64,000 bases of DNA from Fibrella forsythiae (GTDB lineage: Bacteria > Bacteroidota > Bacteroidia > Cytophagales > Spirosomataceae): assembly GCF_017353175.1 (NCBI RefSeq), contig NZ_JAFMYW010000002.1, positions 186,001 to 250,000 on the forward strand, given 5' to 3'. The position numbers were made by a program, and so were the translations under genes. Shown in pieces: positions 9,401 through 18,697 of this stretch; positions within the stretch are counted from its first letter, which is position 1, and every line of letters starts with the position of its first letter. Under the pieces are notes generated by a model, which was not told where the DNA came from, did no database searches, and saw only the letters and a list, made by a program, of their open reading frames with translations.

Positions 9401-10315
9401 GGCTATTCGGTACCGGAAGAGGTGAACTTGATGGCTGACCTGGTGTTGGAGAACTGGACAGAAGACGAAGCAACCAACGCGTTGCTGGTGAAACTGGTCA
9501 AGAACTACAACACCCGCCGGAACGAAATTTCTGGCCGTTTCAAGCGGGAACGTTTCACGCTTGAAGTAGGCGATGAATTGCCAGCAGGCATCGTCAAACT
9601 GGCTAAAGTCTATATCGCCAAGAAGCGTAAGCTGAAAGTAGGGGATAAGATGGCCGGTCGTCACGGAAACAAAGGGGTAGTTGCCCGAATCGTTCGTGAT
9701 GAAGACATGCCGTTCCTTGAAGATGGTACGCCGGTTGACATCGTTCTGAACCCACTGGGTGTACCATCCCGGATGAACATTGGTCAGATCTATGAAACAG
9801 TATTGGCCTGGGCTGGTCAGAAACTGAACCGTAAGTATGCAACGCCGATTTTCGACGGTGCTACAGAGCAGCAGGTATCTGACGAACTGACGGAGGCAGG
9901 TCTGCCTGAGTTTGGCCGGACGTACCTATACAATGGTCTGTCAGGTGAGCGTTTCGACCAGAAAGTAACAGTGGGTATCATCTATATGCTGAAACTCGGT
10001 CACCTTGTTGATGACAAGATGCACGCCCGTTCAATCGGCCCCTACTCACTTATTACGCAGCAGCCGCTGGGTGGTAAAGCACAGTTCGGTGGTCAGCGGT
10101 TTGGCGAGATGGAAGTGTGGGCGTTGGAAGCCTTCGGGGCGTCGAATATCCTGCAAGAGATCCTGACCGTTAAATCGGATGACGTGGTAGGCCGTGCTAA
10201 AGCATACGAGGCTATTGTAAAAGGCGAAAATATGCCGAAGCCGAATATTCCTGAATCATTCAACGTACTCGTCCACGAACTACGTGGTCTGGCACTTGAA
10301 ATTACTTTAGAGTAA
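6446..10315 (+). CDS. rpoB: DNA-directed RNA polymerase subunit beta
   Basis: RpoB forms one half of the RNA polymerase active-site cleft. The 1289-residue protein is complete. It contains the rifampicin-pocket region with [11 protein letters not shown] and [23 protein letters not shown] downstream of it, and the C-terminal [13 protein letters not shown] motif that contacts RpoC. The residues at the classical rifampicin-resistance positions are wild type. The reading frame begins at a TTG codon ([14 protein letters not shown]) with AGAAGAG just upstream; no ATG lies close by in frame, and the N-terminus then fits related proteins. The gene follows the rplL attenuator and is 135 bases from rpoC. 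Confidence 0.99.
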   Translation: MATNAKNTNTRKNFATIQPVVDYPDFLDIQLKSFRDFFQLDTPSDSRSQEGLYKVFQENFPISDSRENFKLEFIDYSVDPPKYSVDECIDRGLTYSVPLKAKLRLSNSDPDNEDFETIEQEVFLGNIPYMTAKASFVINGAERVIVSQLHRSPGVFFSMSKHTNGTKLYSARIIPFKGSWIEFSTDVNNVMYAYIDRKKKFPVTTLLRAIGFGSDKDILDLFGLSEEINATPASLKKAIGRRLAARVLRTWTEDFVDEDTGEVVSISRNEVLLERDSVIGADDIDTITESGQKSVILHKEDMNVADYNIIYNTLQKDSSNSEKEAVEQIYRQLRNTEAPDEQSAREVIQSLFFSDKRYDLGDVGRYRINKKLGLDVALDTKVLTTQDIVSIVKYLIGLINAKAVVDDIDHLSNRRVRTVGEQLYAQFGVGLARMARTIKERMNVRDNEDFKPVDLINARTLSSVINSFFGTNQLSQFMDQTNPLAEVTHKRRMSALGPGGLSRERAGFEVRDVHYTHYGRLCTIETPEGPNIGLISSLCVFAKVNSMGFIETPYRIVENGKVPDKPVMYLTAEEEDTHYIAQASSALDPKGNFKVDRLKARFEGDFPISEPSSVSFMDIAPNQIVSVAASMIPFLEHDDANRALMGSNMQRQAVPLLRPEAPIVGTGLEGRVAVDSRALVIAETDGVIDFVDSTKIIVRYNLDKDTGLVTFDEDVKTYNLIKFRRTNQDTCINLKPVVLKNQKVKKGDVLCEGYATQKGELALGRNMKVAFMPWQGYNFEDAIVISERVVREDIFTSIHIEEFELEVRDTKRGEEELTSEIPNVSEETVRNLDENGIVRVGTEVKEGDILIGKITPKGESDPTPEEKLLRAIFGDKAGDVKDASKKAPPSLKGVVIDTKLFSRPSKEDRGKHKEELKVLMKKYGRDLVAFRARGIDKLVELLDGKTSQGVKHRFGDEIISKGTKFNRKNITDNLFPDKNPYRDESGYSVPEEVNLMADLVLENWTEDEATNALLVKLVKNYNTRRNEISGRFKRERFTLEVGDELPAGIVKLAKVYIAKKRKLKVGDKMAGRHGNKGVVARIVRDEDMPFLEDGTPVDIVLNPLGVPSRMNIGQIYETVLAWAGQKLNRKYATPIFDGATEQQVSDELTEAGLPEFGRTYLYNGLSGERFDQKVTVGIIYMLKLGHLVDDKMHARSIGPYSLITQQPLGGKAQFGGQRFGEMEVWALEAFGASNILQEILTVKSDDVVGRAKAYEAIVKGENMPKPNIPESFNVLVHELRGLALEITLE

Positions 10316-10326
10316 AGTTGACAGTT

Positions 10327-10413
10327 TCAAGTTTCAGGTCTCAGGTTTCAAGGGGCGCTGCTCGCTGATCAAAGGTTGATAGCGGCCCTCGAAACCTGAA
10401 ACTTGAAACTTGA
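10327..10413. repeat. Imperfect palindrome between rpoB and rpoC built of GTTTCA-type units
   Basis: Two 33-base arms (10327-10359 and 10381-10413) pair with about five mismatches around a 21-base loop. Each arm is itself made of short TTTCA(A/G)G repeats. It has no T-run, so it need not terminate rpoBC transcription. It resembles in style two other intergenic palindromes in this window (19481-19570 and 58610-58707). Confidence 0.6.
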
Positions 10414-10450
10414 CTCTTGAAACTCTTTTCAACTATATAATCTCCAACAG

Positions 10451-13400
10451 ATGTCTTTTAAGAAGAACAAGAAACTCAACAGCGACTTCCAGAGCGTAAC
10501 GATCAGCCTGGCATCGCCCGAGTCAATTCTGGAGAGTTCATACGGTGAGGTCACCCAACCTGAGACGATCAACTACCGGACCTACAAGCCTGAAATGGGC
10601 GGGTTGTTCTGCGAGCGGATCTTCGGTCCGGTGAAAGACTGGGAGTGCCACTGCGGTAAATACAAGCGGATTCGCTATAAAGGCATCATCTGCGATCGTT
10701 GCGGTGTAGAAGTAACGGAGAAAAAGGTACGTCGTGAGCGTATGGGGCACATCGAACTGGTGGTTCCTGTAGCGCACATCTGGTACTTCCGTAGCCTTCC
10801 AAACAAAATCGGTTACCTGCTTGGCCTGTCGACCAAGAAGCTGGATCAAATCATCTATTACGAACGGTACGTTGTTGTTCAATCTGGCGTAAAAGCTGCT
10901 GACGGTATCAACGAACTCGACTTCTTAACGGAAGATGAGTACCTCGATATCATCGACAAATTGCCCGCAACGAACCAGCACCTCGACGATAAGGACCCTA
11001 ATAAGTTCATCGCTAAGATGGGGGCTGATGCGCTGGAGATGCTGCTTTCACGCGTGCAGTTGGATGAGCTTTCGTTCAGCCTGCGTCACTCAGCCGCAAC
11101 CGATACATCGCAACAGCGTAAGGCTGAAGCGCTGAAGCGGTTGAAGGTGGTTGAGGCGTTCCGTGAGGCAAATGGTCGTGTAGAGAACCGTCCCGAGTGG
11201 ATGGTGATTCGCATGGTACCGGTGATTCCACCCGAACTTCGTCCGCTTGTACCCCTTGATGGCGGTCGTTTCGCAACATCTGACCTGAACGATCTGTATC
11301 GTCGCGTTATCATTCGGAATAACCGTCTGAAGCGTCTGATAGAGATCAAAGCGCCAGAAGTAATCCTGCGTAACGAGAAGCGTATGCTTCAGGAAGCCGT
11401 CGACTCGCTGTTCGATAACTCGCGTAAAGTAAACGCGGTGCGTTCAGAAGGTAACCGGGCGCTGAAATCACTCTCTGACATGCTGAAAGGCAAGCAGGGA
11501 CGTTTCCGTCAGAACCTACTTGGTAAGCGTGTCGACTATTCAGGTCGTTCGGTGATCGTGGTAGGCCCTGAACTGAAGATGCACGAGTGTGGTCTGCCGA
11601 AAGACATGGCTGCTGAGCTATTCAAACCGTTCATTATCCGTAAGCTCATCGAGCGCGGTATCGTGAAAACGGTGAAGTCGGCCAAGAAGATCGTTGACCG
11701 GAAAGACCCTGTTATCTGGGATATTCTGGAAAACGTATTGAAAGGGCACCCTGTACTGCTGAACCGGGCTCCAACGCTACACCGTCTGGGTATCCAGGCG
11801 TTCCAGCCGAAGCTGATCGAAGGGAAAGCCATTCAGTTGCACCCCTTGGTAACGACGGCCTTTAACGCTGACTTTGACGGTGACCAAATGGCCGTTCACG
11901 TTCCACTGGGACAGGAAGCTGTTCTGGAAGCTTCGCTGCTGATGCTGGCCTCGCACAATATCCTTAACCCTGCCAACGGCGCCCCGATTACGGTACCGTC
12001 GCAAGACATGGTATTGGGTCTGTATTACGTAACAAAAGGTCGGAAAACCACCGAAGACTATCCGATTGCTGGCGAGGGCATGACCTTCTATGGCGCTGAA
12101 GAAGTTGTTATCGCGGTAAATGAAGGCAAGCTGTCGAAGCACGCCAACATCAAGTGCCGGGTAAGCGTACGGACCGAAGAGGGCGAACTCGAATCGAAGA
12201 TTATCGAAACGGTAGCGGGTCGCGTAATTTTCAACCAGTTTGTACCAACTGAAGTTGGGTTCATCAACGAACTCCTGACTAAGAAGAAACTGCAGCAAAT
12301 CATCGCCCTGATCTTCAAGATCTCGGGTGTTGCCAAAACCGCAGAATTCCTTGATAACATCAAAGAACTTGGTTTCCAGCAAGCCTTTAAAGGTGGTCTG
12401 TCAATCGGTTTGAGCGACATCAAGATTCCTGACGAAAAGCAGGCGCTTGTTGATGACGCGAAGAAAGACGTACAGGCCGTTTGGGATAACTACCTGATGG
12501 GTCTGATCACGGAAAATGAGCGTTACAACCAGGTCATCGACATCTGGACACGTGTGAACTCACGCGTGACCGAGACGCTGATGAAGCAATTGGAAGCAGA
12601 TCAGCAGGGCTTCAACTCTATTTACATGATGATGCACTCGGGAGCCCGTGGTTCTCGCGAGCAGATTCGTCAGCTGGGTGGTATGCGGGGTCTGATGGCC
12701 AAGCCACAGAAAAACCTGCAGGGTTCAGTTGGTGAGATCATTGAAAACCCGATTCTGTCGAACTTCAAAGAAGGTCTCGACGTATTGGAGTACTTTATCT
12801 CAACGCACGGTGCTCGTAAAGGTCTGGCCGATACCGCCTTGAAAACGGCTGATGCCGGCTATCTGACACGTCGCCTGCACGACGTTGCGCAGGACGTTAT
12901 CATCAGTGAGGTTGACTGTGGAACGCTGCGCGGTATTCAAACGTCGGCGCTGAAAGACAACGAAGATGTTGTTGAACCGCTGTCGGAACGGATTCTGGGA
13001 CGTACCTCGGTACACGATATCTACGATCCGCTGAAGAAAAACGAAAATGGCGAACCGCTGCTGCTTATCGCGAACGGTGAACTGATCACGGAAGAGATTG
13101 CTGCCATCATTGATGAAACGAGCATCGAGACCGTAGAAATTCGTTCGGTATTGACGTGTGAGGCCAAGCAGGGCGTTTGCGCCAAATGCTATGGCCGTAA
13201 CCTGGCAACAGGCCGCATGGTTGATATCGGTGAAGCAGTGGGCGTTATTGCCTCTCAGTCGATTGGTGAGCCAGGTACGCAGCTTACACTACGTACGTTC
13301 CACGTAGGTGGTACGGCTTCGAACATCGCGGTAGATGCCTCGTTGCGGGCTAAGTTTGACGGTGTTGTTCAGTTTGAGGAAATGCGGACGGTAGCTTCAC

Positions 13401-14797
13401 AAGACAACGAAGGCAATCCGCAGACGGTGGTGATGGGACGTTCAGGTGAGGTGAAAATCGTAGATCCGAACAACCCGAACATTGTTTTCATCAGCAACAA
13501 CGTACCATATGGTGCCTTCCTGCGGGTGAAAGAAGGTGATGTGGTGAAGAAGGGCGCCGAGTTGTGCGTCTGGGACCCCTACAACGCCGTCATCCTGTCT
13601 GAACTGACTGGTAAAGTGTCATTCGATGCCATTGAAGAGGCGATCACTTACCGCGAAGAATTTGATGAGCAAACCGGCTTCCAGGAAATGGTTATCATCG
13701 AAACGCGTGATAAAGCGAAAAACCCGTCGATCATCGTAACGGGCACGACCACACTGCTTGACGATACCACCGAGAAAGGCTATAACCTGCCCGTTGGCTC
13801 ACGTCTGGTTGTGAAGTCAGGTCAGTCGATTGTGGCTGGTCAGCCGCTGGCGAAGATTCCGCGAAACGTGGGTAAGACCCGCGACATTACGGGTGGTCTG
13901 CCACGGGTAACTGAACTGTTTGAAGCCCGTAACCCGTCGAACCCGGCGGTTGTATCGGAAATCGATGGTGTTGTGACCTATGGTGCCATTAAGCGTGGTA
14001 ACCGCGAAATCTTCATCGAGTCGAAAGATGGTACTCGCAAGAAGTACATGGTGCCTCTGGCCAAGTTTATCCTGGTACAGGACAATGACTTCGTAAAAGC
14101 CGGTTCACCGCTGTCTGACGGAGCCATTACGCCAAGTGATATTCTGTCGATCAAAGGCCCGACGGCTGTTCAGGAGTACCTCGTGAACGAGATTCAGGAA
14201 GTATACCGCTTGCAGGGTGTGAAAATCAACGATAAGCACATTGAGTCGATTGTTCGGCAGATGATGCAGAAAGTTGAAATCACTGACTCGGGTGATACCA
14301 ACTTCCTCGAAAATCAGGTTGTTGACAAGTGGTTGTTCCGTCAGGAAAACGACAAGATGATGGACGCCAAAGTGGTAACCGACGCGGGTGATTCAGAGAA
14401 CCTGAAGCCTGGTCAGATCATTTCGGCCCGTCGTCTGCGCGATGAGAACTCAAGCCTGAAACGTCGTGACATGAAGATCGTAACTGTTCGTGATGCGATG
14501 ACTGCCGTATCTCAGCCAATCCTGCAAGGTATTACGCAGGCGTCGCTGGGTACCGACAGCTTCATCTCGGCGGCTTCGTTCCAGGAAACGACCAAGGTGT
14601 TGAGCGAAGCCTCGATTCGGGGTAAGCAAGACAACCTGGAAGGTTTGAAAGAGAACGTAATCGTTGGTCACCTGATTCCGGCTGGTACGGGTACACGCAA
14701 GTACCTGAACACCATCGTCGGTTCGCAGGAGGAACTCGATACGATCACCGAATCGCGCGAGCAATTCTCTCGGAGCAAGAAGAAAGTAACGGCCTAG
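10451..14797 (+). CDS. rpoC: DNA-directed RNA polymerase subunit beta'
   Basis: RpoC carries the catalytic magnesium site of RNA polymerase. The 1448-residue protein has the N-terminal zinc site (C66, C68, C81, C84), the catalytic [12 protein letters not shown] motif near residues 472-483, a second cysteine cluster ([13 protein letters not shown], about 904-916), and [14 protein letters not shown] of the trigger-loop region. The length is normal for Bacteroidota. It ends in a TAG at 14795-14797 and is followed by a strong terminator. Its last bases and terminator are duplicated about 830 bases downstream. Confidence 0.99.
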   Translation: MSFKKNKKLNSDFQSVTISLASPESILESSYGEVTQPETINYRTYKPEMGGLFCERIFGPVKDWECHCGKYKRIRYKGIICDRCGVEVTEKKVRRERMGHIELVVPVAHIWYFRSLPNKIGYLLGLSTKKLDQIIYYERYVVVQSGVKAADGINELDFLTEDEYLDIIDKLPATNQHLDDKDPNKFIAKMGADALEMLLSRVQLDELSFSLRHSAATDTSQQRKAEALKRLKVVEAFREANGRVENRPEWMVIRMVPVIPPELRPLVPLDGGRFATSDLNDLYRRVIIRNNRLKRLIEIKAPEVILRNEKRMLQEAVDSLFDNSRKVNAVRSEGNRALKSLSDMLKGKQGRFRQNLLGKRVDYSGRSVIVVGPELKMHECGLPKDMAAELFKPFIIRKLIERGIVKTVKSAKKIVDRKDPVIWDILENVLKGHPVLLNRAPTLHRLGIQAFQPKLIEGKAIQLHPLVTTAFNADFDGDQMAVHVPLGQEAVLEASLLMLASHNILNPANGAPITVPSQDMVLGLYYVTKGRKTTEDYPIAGEGMTFYGAEEVVIAVNEGKLSKHANIKCRVSVRTEEGELESKIIETVAGRVIFNQFVPTEVGFINELLTKKKLQQIIALIFKISGVAKTAEFLDNIKELGFQQAFKGGLSIGLSDIKIPDEKQALVDDAKKDVQAVWDNYLMGLITENERYNQVIDIWTRVNSRVTETLMKQLEADQQGFNSIYMMMHSGARGSREQIRQLGGMRGLMAKPQKNLQGSVGEIIENPILSNFKEGLDVLEYFISTHGARKGLADTALKTADAGYLTRRLHDVAQDVIISEVDCGTLRGIQTSALKDNEDVVEPLSERILGRTSVHDIYDPLKKNENGEPLLLIANGELITEEIAAIIDETSIETVEIRSVLTCEAKQGVCAKCYGRNLATGRMVDIGEAVGVIASQSIGEPGTQLTLRTFHVGGTASNIAVDASLRAKFDGVVQFEEMRTVASQDNEGNPQTVVMGRSGEVKIVDPNNPNIVFISNNVPYGAFLRVKEGDVVKKGAELCVWDPYNAVILSELTGKVSFDAIEEAITYREEFDEQTGFQEMVIIETRDKAKNPSIIVTGTTTLLDDTTEKGYNLPVGSRLVVKSGQSIVAGQPLAKIPRNVGKTRDITGGLPRVTELFEARNPSNPAVVSEIDGVVTYGAIKRGNREIFIESKDGTRKKYMVPLAKFILVQDNDFVKAGSPLSDGAITPSDILSIKGPTAVQEYLVNEIQEVYRLQGVKINDKHIESIVRQMMQKVEITDSGDTNFLENQVVDKWLFRQENDKMMDAKVVTDAGDSENLKPGQIISARRLRDENSSLKRRDMKIVTVRDAMTAVSQPILQGITQASLGTDSFISAASFQETTKVLSEASIRGKQDNLEGLKENVIVGHLIPAGTGTRKYLNTIVGSQEELDTITESREQFSRSKKKVTA

Positions 14798-14860
14798 TTC
14801 AGGTACGTTACCAACGAATAGAAAAGGCCAACTCGGAAACGGGTTGGCCTTTTTGCGTTT
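14790..14860 (+). repeat. Direct repeat, copy 1: end of rpoC plus its terminator
   Basis: These 71 bases start in the last codons of rpoC (CGGCCTAG), cover the stop codon and end after the terminator. They match 15619-15689 with six differences, all transitions. The pair brackets the toxin-antitoxin genes. Confidence 0.9.
14822..14854 (+). terminator. Terminator of rpoBC
   Basis: AAAAGGCCAAC (14822-14832) pairs with GTTGGCCTTTT (14843-14853) around a 10-nt loop and runs into T residues. It lies 25 bases after the rpoC stop codon. Confidence 0.9.
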
Positions 14861-14919
14861 GGTCGGGTACGTTGCCTACACGAGCGTAAACTGCAGACTA
14901 AATAGATACGTTAAAAGCT

Positions 14920-14927
14920 TATATTTG
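14920..14927 (+). promoter_or_regulatory. -7 box of the toxin-antitoxin operon
   Basis: TATATTTG is a perfect TANNTTTG box, 18 bases before the antitoxin ATG. No good -33 TTG is seen at the usual distance, which could mean weak or regulated transcription. It lies after the rpoC terminator, so the pair has its own promoter. Confidence 0.55.
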
Positions 14928-14945
14928 ATATAAACCGAATTGATT

Positions 14946-15188
14946 ATGAACGCTATACGTCAGATTGTCAGTCCGTTAAATGGACGGATTTCAATAGATA
15001 TTCCCGAAGAGTATCGGCAGAAGAGTTTTGAGGTGATCATATTACCTATAGATGACACATCTGATAAAGAACAGATTCAGGCTAAAATGGCTCGTTTTCT
15101 TCAGACGCTGCCACTTACAGAACCTGACCTAACCGACGCCGACATTTTAGCGGAAATCAAAGAAGTGAGAGCAAAACGATATAAATAG
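14946..15188 (+). CDS. Antitoxin of a type II PIN toxin-antitoxin pair
   Basis: This 80-residue protein (MNAIRQIVSPLNGRISIDIP) has a beta-rich N-terminal part with a VILPIDD strand, followed by a charged alpha-helical tail (about 45-80) ending in EIKEVRAKRYK. That layout, a DNA-binding/dimer domain plus a toxin-wrapping helix, is typical of antitoxins paired with PIN toxins, but I cannot name the family from sequence alone. The ATG at 14946 is preferred over a TTG two codons upstream because it sits a short distance from a TATATTTG box. The stop codon overlaps the start of the toxin frame. The pair lies between duplicated rpoC terminators. Confidence 0.75.
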   Translation: MNAIRQIVSPLNGRISIDIPEEYRQKSFEVIILPIDDTSDKEQIQAKMARFLQTLPLTEPDLTDADILAEIKEVRAKRYK

Positions 15189-15600
15189 TGAGCCGATTGG
15201 CGTAGTAATCGACACGAATATATGGGTGAGTATGGCCCTGGGGAGTCGTGTAGTATCAGAGCAAATGCAGGTGATTATTCAACGGCCTGATATTGACTTG
15301 TACATATCTGTTGAACTGCTCGATGAACTAACGGAAACACTCGCTAAACGACGTTTACAGAAATACCTTACTCAGGAACGTACTCAAAGCCTGTTTGATT
15401 TAATCTGGTTAAAAGCTAAACTGATTCAGGTGAGTAGTGCTGACTCGCATTGTCGAGACCCCAAAGATGATTTTATAATCAATTTGGCTATCGAAGCGAA
15501 GGCTCAACTTATCATTACTGGTGATGATGATTTGCTGGTACTTAACCCCATTGATAAAATCGAGGTACTTACTCTTTCTGAGGTCATTCAACGATTTTAA
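15181..15600 (+). CDS. PIN-domain ribonuclease toxin (COG1569-like), non-standard start
   Basis: PIN toxins cleave RNA with a cluster of acidic residues and magnesium. Reading this frame from 15181 gives GVVIDTNIWVSMALGS, the classic PIN N-terminus with its catalytic Asp. It is followed by a DELTETL helix, CRDPKDDFIINLAIEAKA with the second acidic cluster, and ITGDDDLLVLNP near the end. The order fits the 'putative toxin component, PIN family' group. A GTG at 15226 would remove the first catalytic Asp, so it is unlikely to be the start of an active toxin. The open frame begins at 15169 after a TGA and offers no ATG, GTG or TTG before the DTN motif. Candidates are ATA (15181), ATT (15196), or a +1 shift out of the antitoxin frame. 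The toxin may alternatively be inactive. Confidence 0.75.
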   Translation: MNSEPIGVVIDTNIWVSMALGSRVVSEQMQVIIQRPDIDLYISVELLDELTETLAKRRLQKYLTQERTQSLFDLIWLKAKLIQVSSADSHCRDPKDDFIINLAIEAKAQLIITGDDDLLVLNPIDKIEVLTLSEVIQRF

Positions 15601-15618
15601 CTAGTTGGTGGTATACCT

Positions 15619-15689
15619 CGGTCTAGTTCAGGTGCGTTATCAGCGAATAGGAAAGGCCAACTTGGAAACGGGTTGGCCTTTTTGCGTTT
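15619..15689 (+). repeat. Direct repeat, copy 2: relic of the rpoC end plus terminator
   Basis: This stretch repeats 14790-14860 with six transitions in 71 bases, including a fossil of the rpoC stop context (CGGTCTAG). It lies 18 bases after the toxin stop codon. Confidence 0.9.
15652..15683. terminator. Bidirectional terminator between the PIN toxin and the AraC-type gene
   Basis: AAAGGCCAAC (15652-15661) pairs with GTTGGCCTTT (15672-15681), flanked by A residues on one side and T residues on the other. It can serve the toxin operon on the plus strand and the regulator gene ending at 15692 on the minus strand. Confidence 0.8.
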
Positions 15690-15691
15690 AG

Positions 15692-16675
15692 CTATGCGGT
15701 AATTACAAGCTCTCGGTTGTACTTCCGGCGGTAATCTTGTGGGGTTAGACCAGTAATCTGTTTAAAGACTTTTCGGAAGGTCTTCACGTCGTTATAGCCC
15801 ACATCATACATGATAGCGCTAACGTCGTTGCGGTCTTTTTCGAGAGCTTTTTTCGCCGATTCGATCTTTACGCGTTGGAGGTATTCCTGTGGGGTGTTCT
15901 GGGTGGCGCTTTTGAACCGGCGGATGAAGTTGCGCTTGCTCATATTAGCCTGATCAGCAATCTGTTCGACGGAAATGGGTAAGTGGAAATTCGTTTCAAT
16001 GAACGTCTGCGCTTTCAGAATATCCTGATCGTCGTGCTGTCGTTGCCCCTGGAAAACAGCGAAATATGATTGGCTTACCCGATCCAGATCGATGTTGAAC
16101 ATCCGGCTGATACCGATACACATGTCGCGGCCACAGAATTTTTCGATCAGGTAGAGAATCAGATTCCAGGAGAGTAAGGCGCCGCCGCTGGTGTAAATCC
16201 GGTCTTTGTCGGTCATGACGGTATCGGTAAGTACCTGCACGTCGGGGTAGCGGGTCTGCATATCGTCGAGCGCTTTCCAGTGCGAGGCACACGACTTGCC
16301 GGATAAGATGCCTGCTTCGGCCAGAAAATAGCTGCCAAGGCATAAACTGGCTATCTCTGTACCATTGGTATATTTCGTGGCAATCCAGTTGATCAGCGCC
16401 TTGTTTTTAGCAATGGCTTCGTCGGGTTCTACATAAAAAGCTGGTACGATGATCAAATCTGTATCGGTAACTTCGTCGAAGGTTTTGGCACAGATGAACA
16501 GCGCAGGTACGTTGAGTTGAATATTTTTCAGCTTTTCACTCACTAACTCAAGGCGAAAAGGTACTGGCTGTCCAATTTGTTGCGCGTATCCATTTGTGGC
16601 GGCCAACAGGTCGATAACGCCGGAAATAGAGGCCAGCACGGCATCTTCGTAGACCAGCAACGAGATTGTTTTCAT
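15692..16675 (-). CDS. GlxA-type transcription regulator (DJ-1/PfpI domain plus AraC helix-turn-helix)
   Basis: This 327-residue regulator has an N-terminal DJ-1/PfpI-like domain (about 1-190) with the nucleophile-elbow sequence SLCLGSYFLAEAG around Cys112. The C-terminal AraC-type DNA-binding domain (about 225-320) includes EQIADQANMSKRNFIRRFK and a second helix-turn-helix ending in KQITGLTPQDYRRKY. Proteins of this type are transcription factors, not enzymes, in most studied cases; the signal sensed here is unknown. It is transcribed away from a decayed SnoaL-like gene, which may once have been its target. A palindrome lies 46 bases before its start codon. Confidence 0.9.
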   Translation of the reverse strand: MKTISLLVYEDAVLASISGVIDLLAATNGYAQQIGQPVPFRLELVSEKLKNIQLNVPALFICAKTFDEVTDTDLIIVPAFYVEPDEAIAKNKALINWIATKYTNGTEIASLCLGSYFLAEAGILSGKSCASHWKALDDMQTRYPDVQVLTDTVMTDKDRIYTSGGALLSWNLILYLIEKFCGRDMCIGISRMFNIDLDRVSQSYFAVFQGQRQHDDQDILKAQTFIETNFHLPISVEQIADQANMSKRNFIRRFKSATQNTPQEYLQRVKIESAKKALEKDRNDVSAIMYDVGYNDVKTFRKVFKQITGLTPQDYRRKYNRELVITA

Positions 16676-16720
16676 GGGGGTAAAAAGAGGTTTCAGGTAC
16701 GTTCAAGATACTACTTTTTA

Positions 16721-16738
16721 ATGGATGAATCAATCCAT
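16721..16738. promoter_or_regulatory. Palindrome upstream of the AraC-type gene (possible operator)
   Basis: ATGGAT (16721-16726) and ATCCAT (16733-16738) form a perfect inverted repeat with a 6-base spacer, between the regulator gene and the divergent remnant. It is short enough to be chance. Confidence 0.3.
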
Positions 16739-16828
16739 ATAGACGGTTAAAACAACACGATAAAGGCTATTTTAGGGATTATCAGTATATTCTAATTGCT
16801 AGAGTAGAACGAGCTCATATCGACGTAA

Positions 16829-17068
16829 CCCAGCCTATGTTTTTTCGTTTTTATCCTCCCGCTTACGCCCGATGTGGCCTTGGTACATCATCTGACCAAT
16901 GTAGGCGCTTACGTAACACCGGGCGGCCGACCTATAGCAACCGGGCAGAATATGGCAACGCTCGTTCTGGTAAAACAGCGTGATTCAGGGAAATGGCTTT
17001 TAGCGGCAGGAGAAAACATGGTTGTCGATGCATCTGCCCAAAAGAGCGGCCCTGTCAACGATAAATAG
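16829..17068 (+). pseudogene. Remnant of a SnoaL/DUF4440-like (SgcJ/EcaC-type) gene
   Basis: The frame open from 16829 to a TAG at 17068 encodes LTPDVALVHHLTNVGAYV, then GQNMATLVLVKQ and KWLLAAGENMVVDASAQ. That matches the C-terminal half of small cone-shaped SnoaL-like proteins as I know them, whose usual length is about 130-160 residues. Only about 70 residues with this character remain. There is no ATG, and the sequence before LTPDV (FFVFILPL) does not look like the family. The upstream half therefore seems deleted. A GTG at 16874 would give 64 residues, too short to fold as this domain. It could also be a truncated expressed protein. Confidence 0.5.
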
Positions 17069-17233
17069 CAACGTACCTGAGAGGCTGGCTTCTGAAGATG
17101 GATAAAATAGACATGCTGACACGCTGGCTGATACTGTGCTAGTTGACCAACCAGCTTTCCCCGACAACCAGCTAATCGGTAAGTTAGGGGGCTGGTGAAC
17201 ACAACTCTGGTAAGCCTATTACGTTATGGGGGT

Positions 17234-17728
17234 ATGAATACACCCATGTCGAAGACAACAGCCGAGATTACGTTACAAAAGGCTGTTGAAAAAATTGGTC
17301 GCTATCTGGGCGTCGACCGCTGTTTCCTGTATGTACGCCAGCCCGAGCAGCAACGCGGGCGAACCGCCTTTCAATGGCGCCGAAACGAAACCATTCCCGA
17401 TACCATTCAACCCGATTGGCAACCTGATACAACGCAGTTACCCAAAGACGATCCCCTCATTCGGGCTGGGCTGGAAATGCAGCCGTCAGTATATATTGAC
17501 GACGTAGATAAAGCCAGCCCTGAGGTGCTAAATCGCGAGTTTGAGCAGCGGACGTTTGGTCATCGGGCCCTCATTCATGCGCATGTGCAGGCAGAAGGGC
17601 AACTCTGGGGTATTCTTCAGCCCTGTGTGTTTGGTGTGCCCCGCCAATGGTCGCCTAACGAACGGGCCTACATCGAGCGACAATTACCAAGCTTGGTGGC
17701 TCCTATTCGGGCGTTTGTGGCTGAGTAG
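17234..17728 (+). CDS. GAF-domain protein
   Basis: This protein of about 165 residues is a single GAF domain: a helix (EITLQKAVEKIGRYLGV), the DRCFLYVRQ strand, a WQPDTTQLPKDDPL loop and the closing SPNERAYIERQLPSLVAPI helix. GAF domains bind small ligands or chromophores and usually sit at the front of a kinase or cyclase; here nothing follows, so it is a stand-alone sensor or a fragment of a larger protein. The ATG at 17234 is chosen over an in-frame GTG at 17195. No partner gene is adjacent in the same direction. Confidence 0.75.
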   Translation: MNTPMSKTTAEITLQKAVEKIGRYLGVDRCFLYVRQPEQQRGRTAFQWRRNETIPDTIQPDWQPDTTQLPKDDPLIRAGLEMQPSVYIDDVDKASPEVLNREFEQRTFGHRALIHAHVQAEGQLWGILQPCVFGVPRQWSPNERAYIERQLPSLVAPIRAFVAE

Positions 17729-17742
17729 GCCGGAAAAATAAA

Positions 17743-17793
17743 TGTCCGTTTGTTTCATGATCAGTGAAAACCTGAGCTCGAAGCAAACGGACA
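17743..17793. repeat. Inverted repeat between convergent genes
   Basis: TGTCCGTTTG (17743-17752) pairs with CAAACGGACA (17784-17793) around a 31-base loop. It lies between the GAF gene and the convergent oxidoreductase gene and could mark both 3' ends. No T-run is present. Confidence 0.45.
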
Positions 17794-17817
17794 CTATCTG
17801 ATCCCGACAGTTCAGGC

Positions 17818-18525
17818 TCAACTATAGCGGTCATTCCGCCAGGGGTAGGCAGTATCGGAATAGCCGCGCTCTTCCCAAAAACCAAGGCGGTTACCATTCA
17901 TGAATTCAATTCGTTTGATCCATTTAGAGCCTTTCCAGGCGTATAGCTGCGGCGTAATCATACGAACTGGTCCACCATGTTCAAGCGATAGTGGCTGCCC
18001 GTCGGCGGTGTGAACCAACAAGACGTCTGGCTTCAGTGCTTCTTCCAGCGAAATGTTGGTCGAGTAACCATCGTAGCCGTAACACATCACGTGTGTTGCC
18101 GAACCTTTAGGGTCAACCAGGGCGGCGAGGTCCATGAAGCGAACGCCAACCCAGGGAACATCGAGCCGCGACCAGGTAGTAACACAATGAAAATCACTGG
18201 TATCTTCAACCTGAGGCAACTCCATGAAATCAGTCCATTTCAGCCGAACAGGGTGGTTCACGTCACCGTCTATGTTTAACTGCCATTTGTCGAGCGGAAT
18301 ATTCGGCTGATAGCCGAGGTCGAGTACAGGCCATTTGGTGGTAACCGTTTGCCCGATGGGTACCTGTGGCATGCCGTGCCGATTAGCCGGGCCTTTCCCC
18401 CGTGGTTTGAATGGCCCTTCCAGGCTATCCGCAACCGAAGGGGTTTGGGCTATTTTATCTTCAAACCGACGTTTCAGCTTCATTCGAGCTTCCACAATAC
18501 GGTCAAGTTTATCGTTCGTTTCCAT
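17818..18525 (-). CDS. Sulfite-oxidase-like molybdopterin oxidoreductase
   Basis: This 235-residue protein contains the molybdopterin-binding fold of the sulfite oxidase family, with the conserved FHCVTTWS motif whose cysteine (Cys114) would ligate molybdenum. GVRFMDLAALV and GGPVRMITPQLYAWKGSKW follow, as in short 'sulfite oxidase-like oxidoreductases'. No signal peptide and no haem or dimerisation domain are visible, so it should be cytoplasmic and use an unknown electron partner. The substrate cannot be read from sequence; YedY-type enzymes act on oxidised methionine but carry a Tat signal that is missing here. The gene is divergent from surE. Confidence 0.85.
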   Translation of the reverse strand: METNDKLDRIVEARMKLKRRFEDKIAQTPSVADSLEGPFKPRGKGPANRHGMPQVPIGQTVTTKWPVLDLGYQPNIPLDKWQLNIDGDVNHPVRLKWTDFMELPQVEDTSDFHCVTTWSRLDVPWVGVRFMDLAALVDPKGSATHVMCYGYDGYSTNISLEEALKPDVLLVHTADGQPLSLEHGGPVRMITPQLYAWKGSKWIKRIEFMNGNRLGFWEERGYSDTAYPWRNDRYS

Positions 18526-18677
18526 GGGGTGAATTCCTTTCTTTTCTAACGAATAAGCTCTGTCGCTTGTTCGCTCTAACCAGTTAATCTAAACGCCCAT
18601 TACAGGCTTACACCAGGATTGATGTTAAGAAATAAGCGTGCCTGTTTATAGGGTGCCTGTTGTCATCACTGACATTG

Positions 18678-18685
18678 TACCTTTG
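18678..18685 (+). promoter_or_regulatory. -7 box of surE
   Basis: TACCTTTG matches TANNTTTG, 12 bases before the ATG at 18698. It lies inside a possible upstream extension of the frame, which argues for the later start codon. Confidence 0.45.
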
Positions 18686-18697
18686 GCCTACGAAACA

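Noticed and set aside
15226-15600. A 124-residue version of the PIN toxin starting at GTG 15226
   Set aside because: It removes the catalytic DTN motif that the same frame encodes just upstream, so it cannot be the native start of an active PIN toxin.
14790-15689. Insertion sequence or integron cassette as the cause of the terminator duplication
   Set aside because: No transposase, integrase, terminal inverted repeats or attC-like fold is present between the copies; only the toxin-antitoxin genes are.
18638-18697. N-terminal extension of SurE from GTG 18638
   Set aside because: A TACCTTTG promoter-like box lies inside it and the conserved LVTNDDG motif would be displaced from its usual position near the N-terminus.
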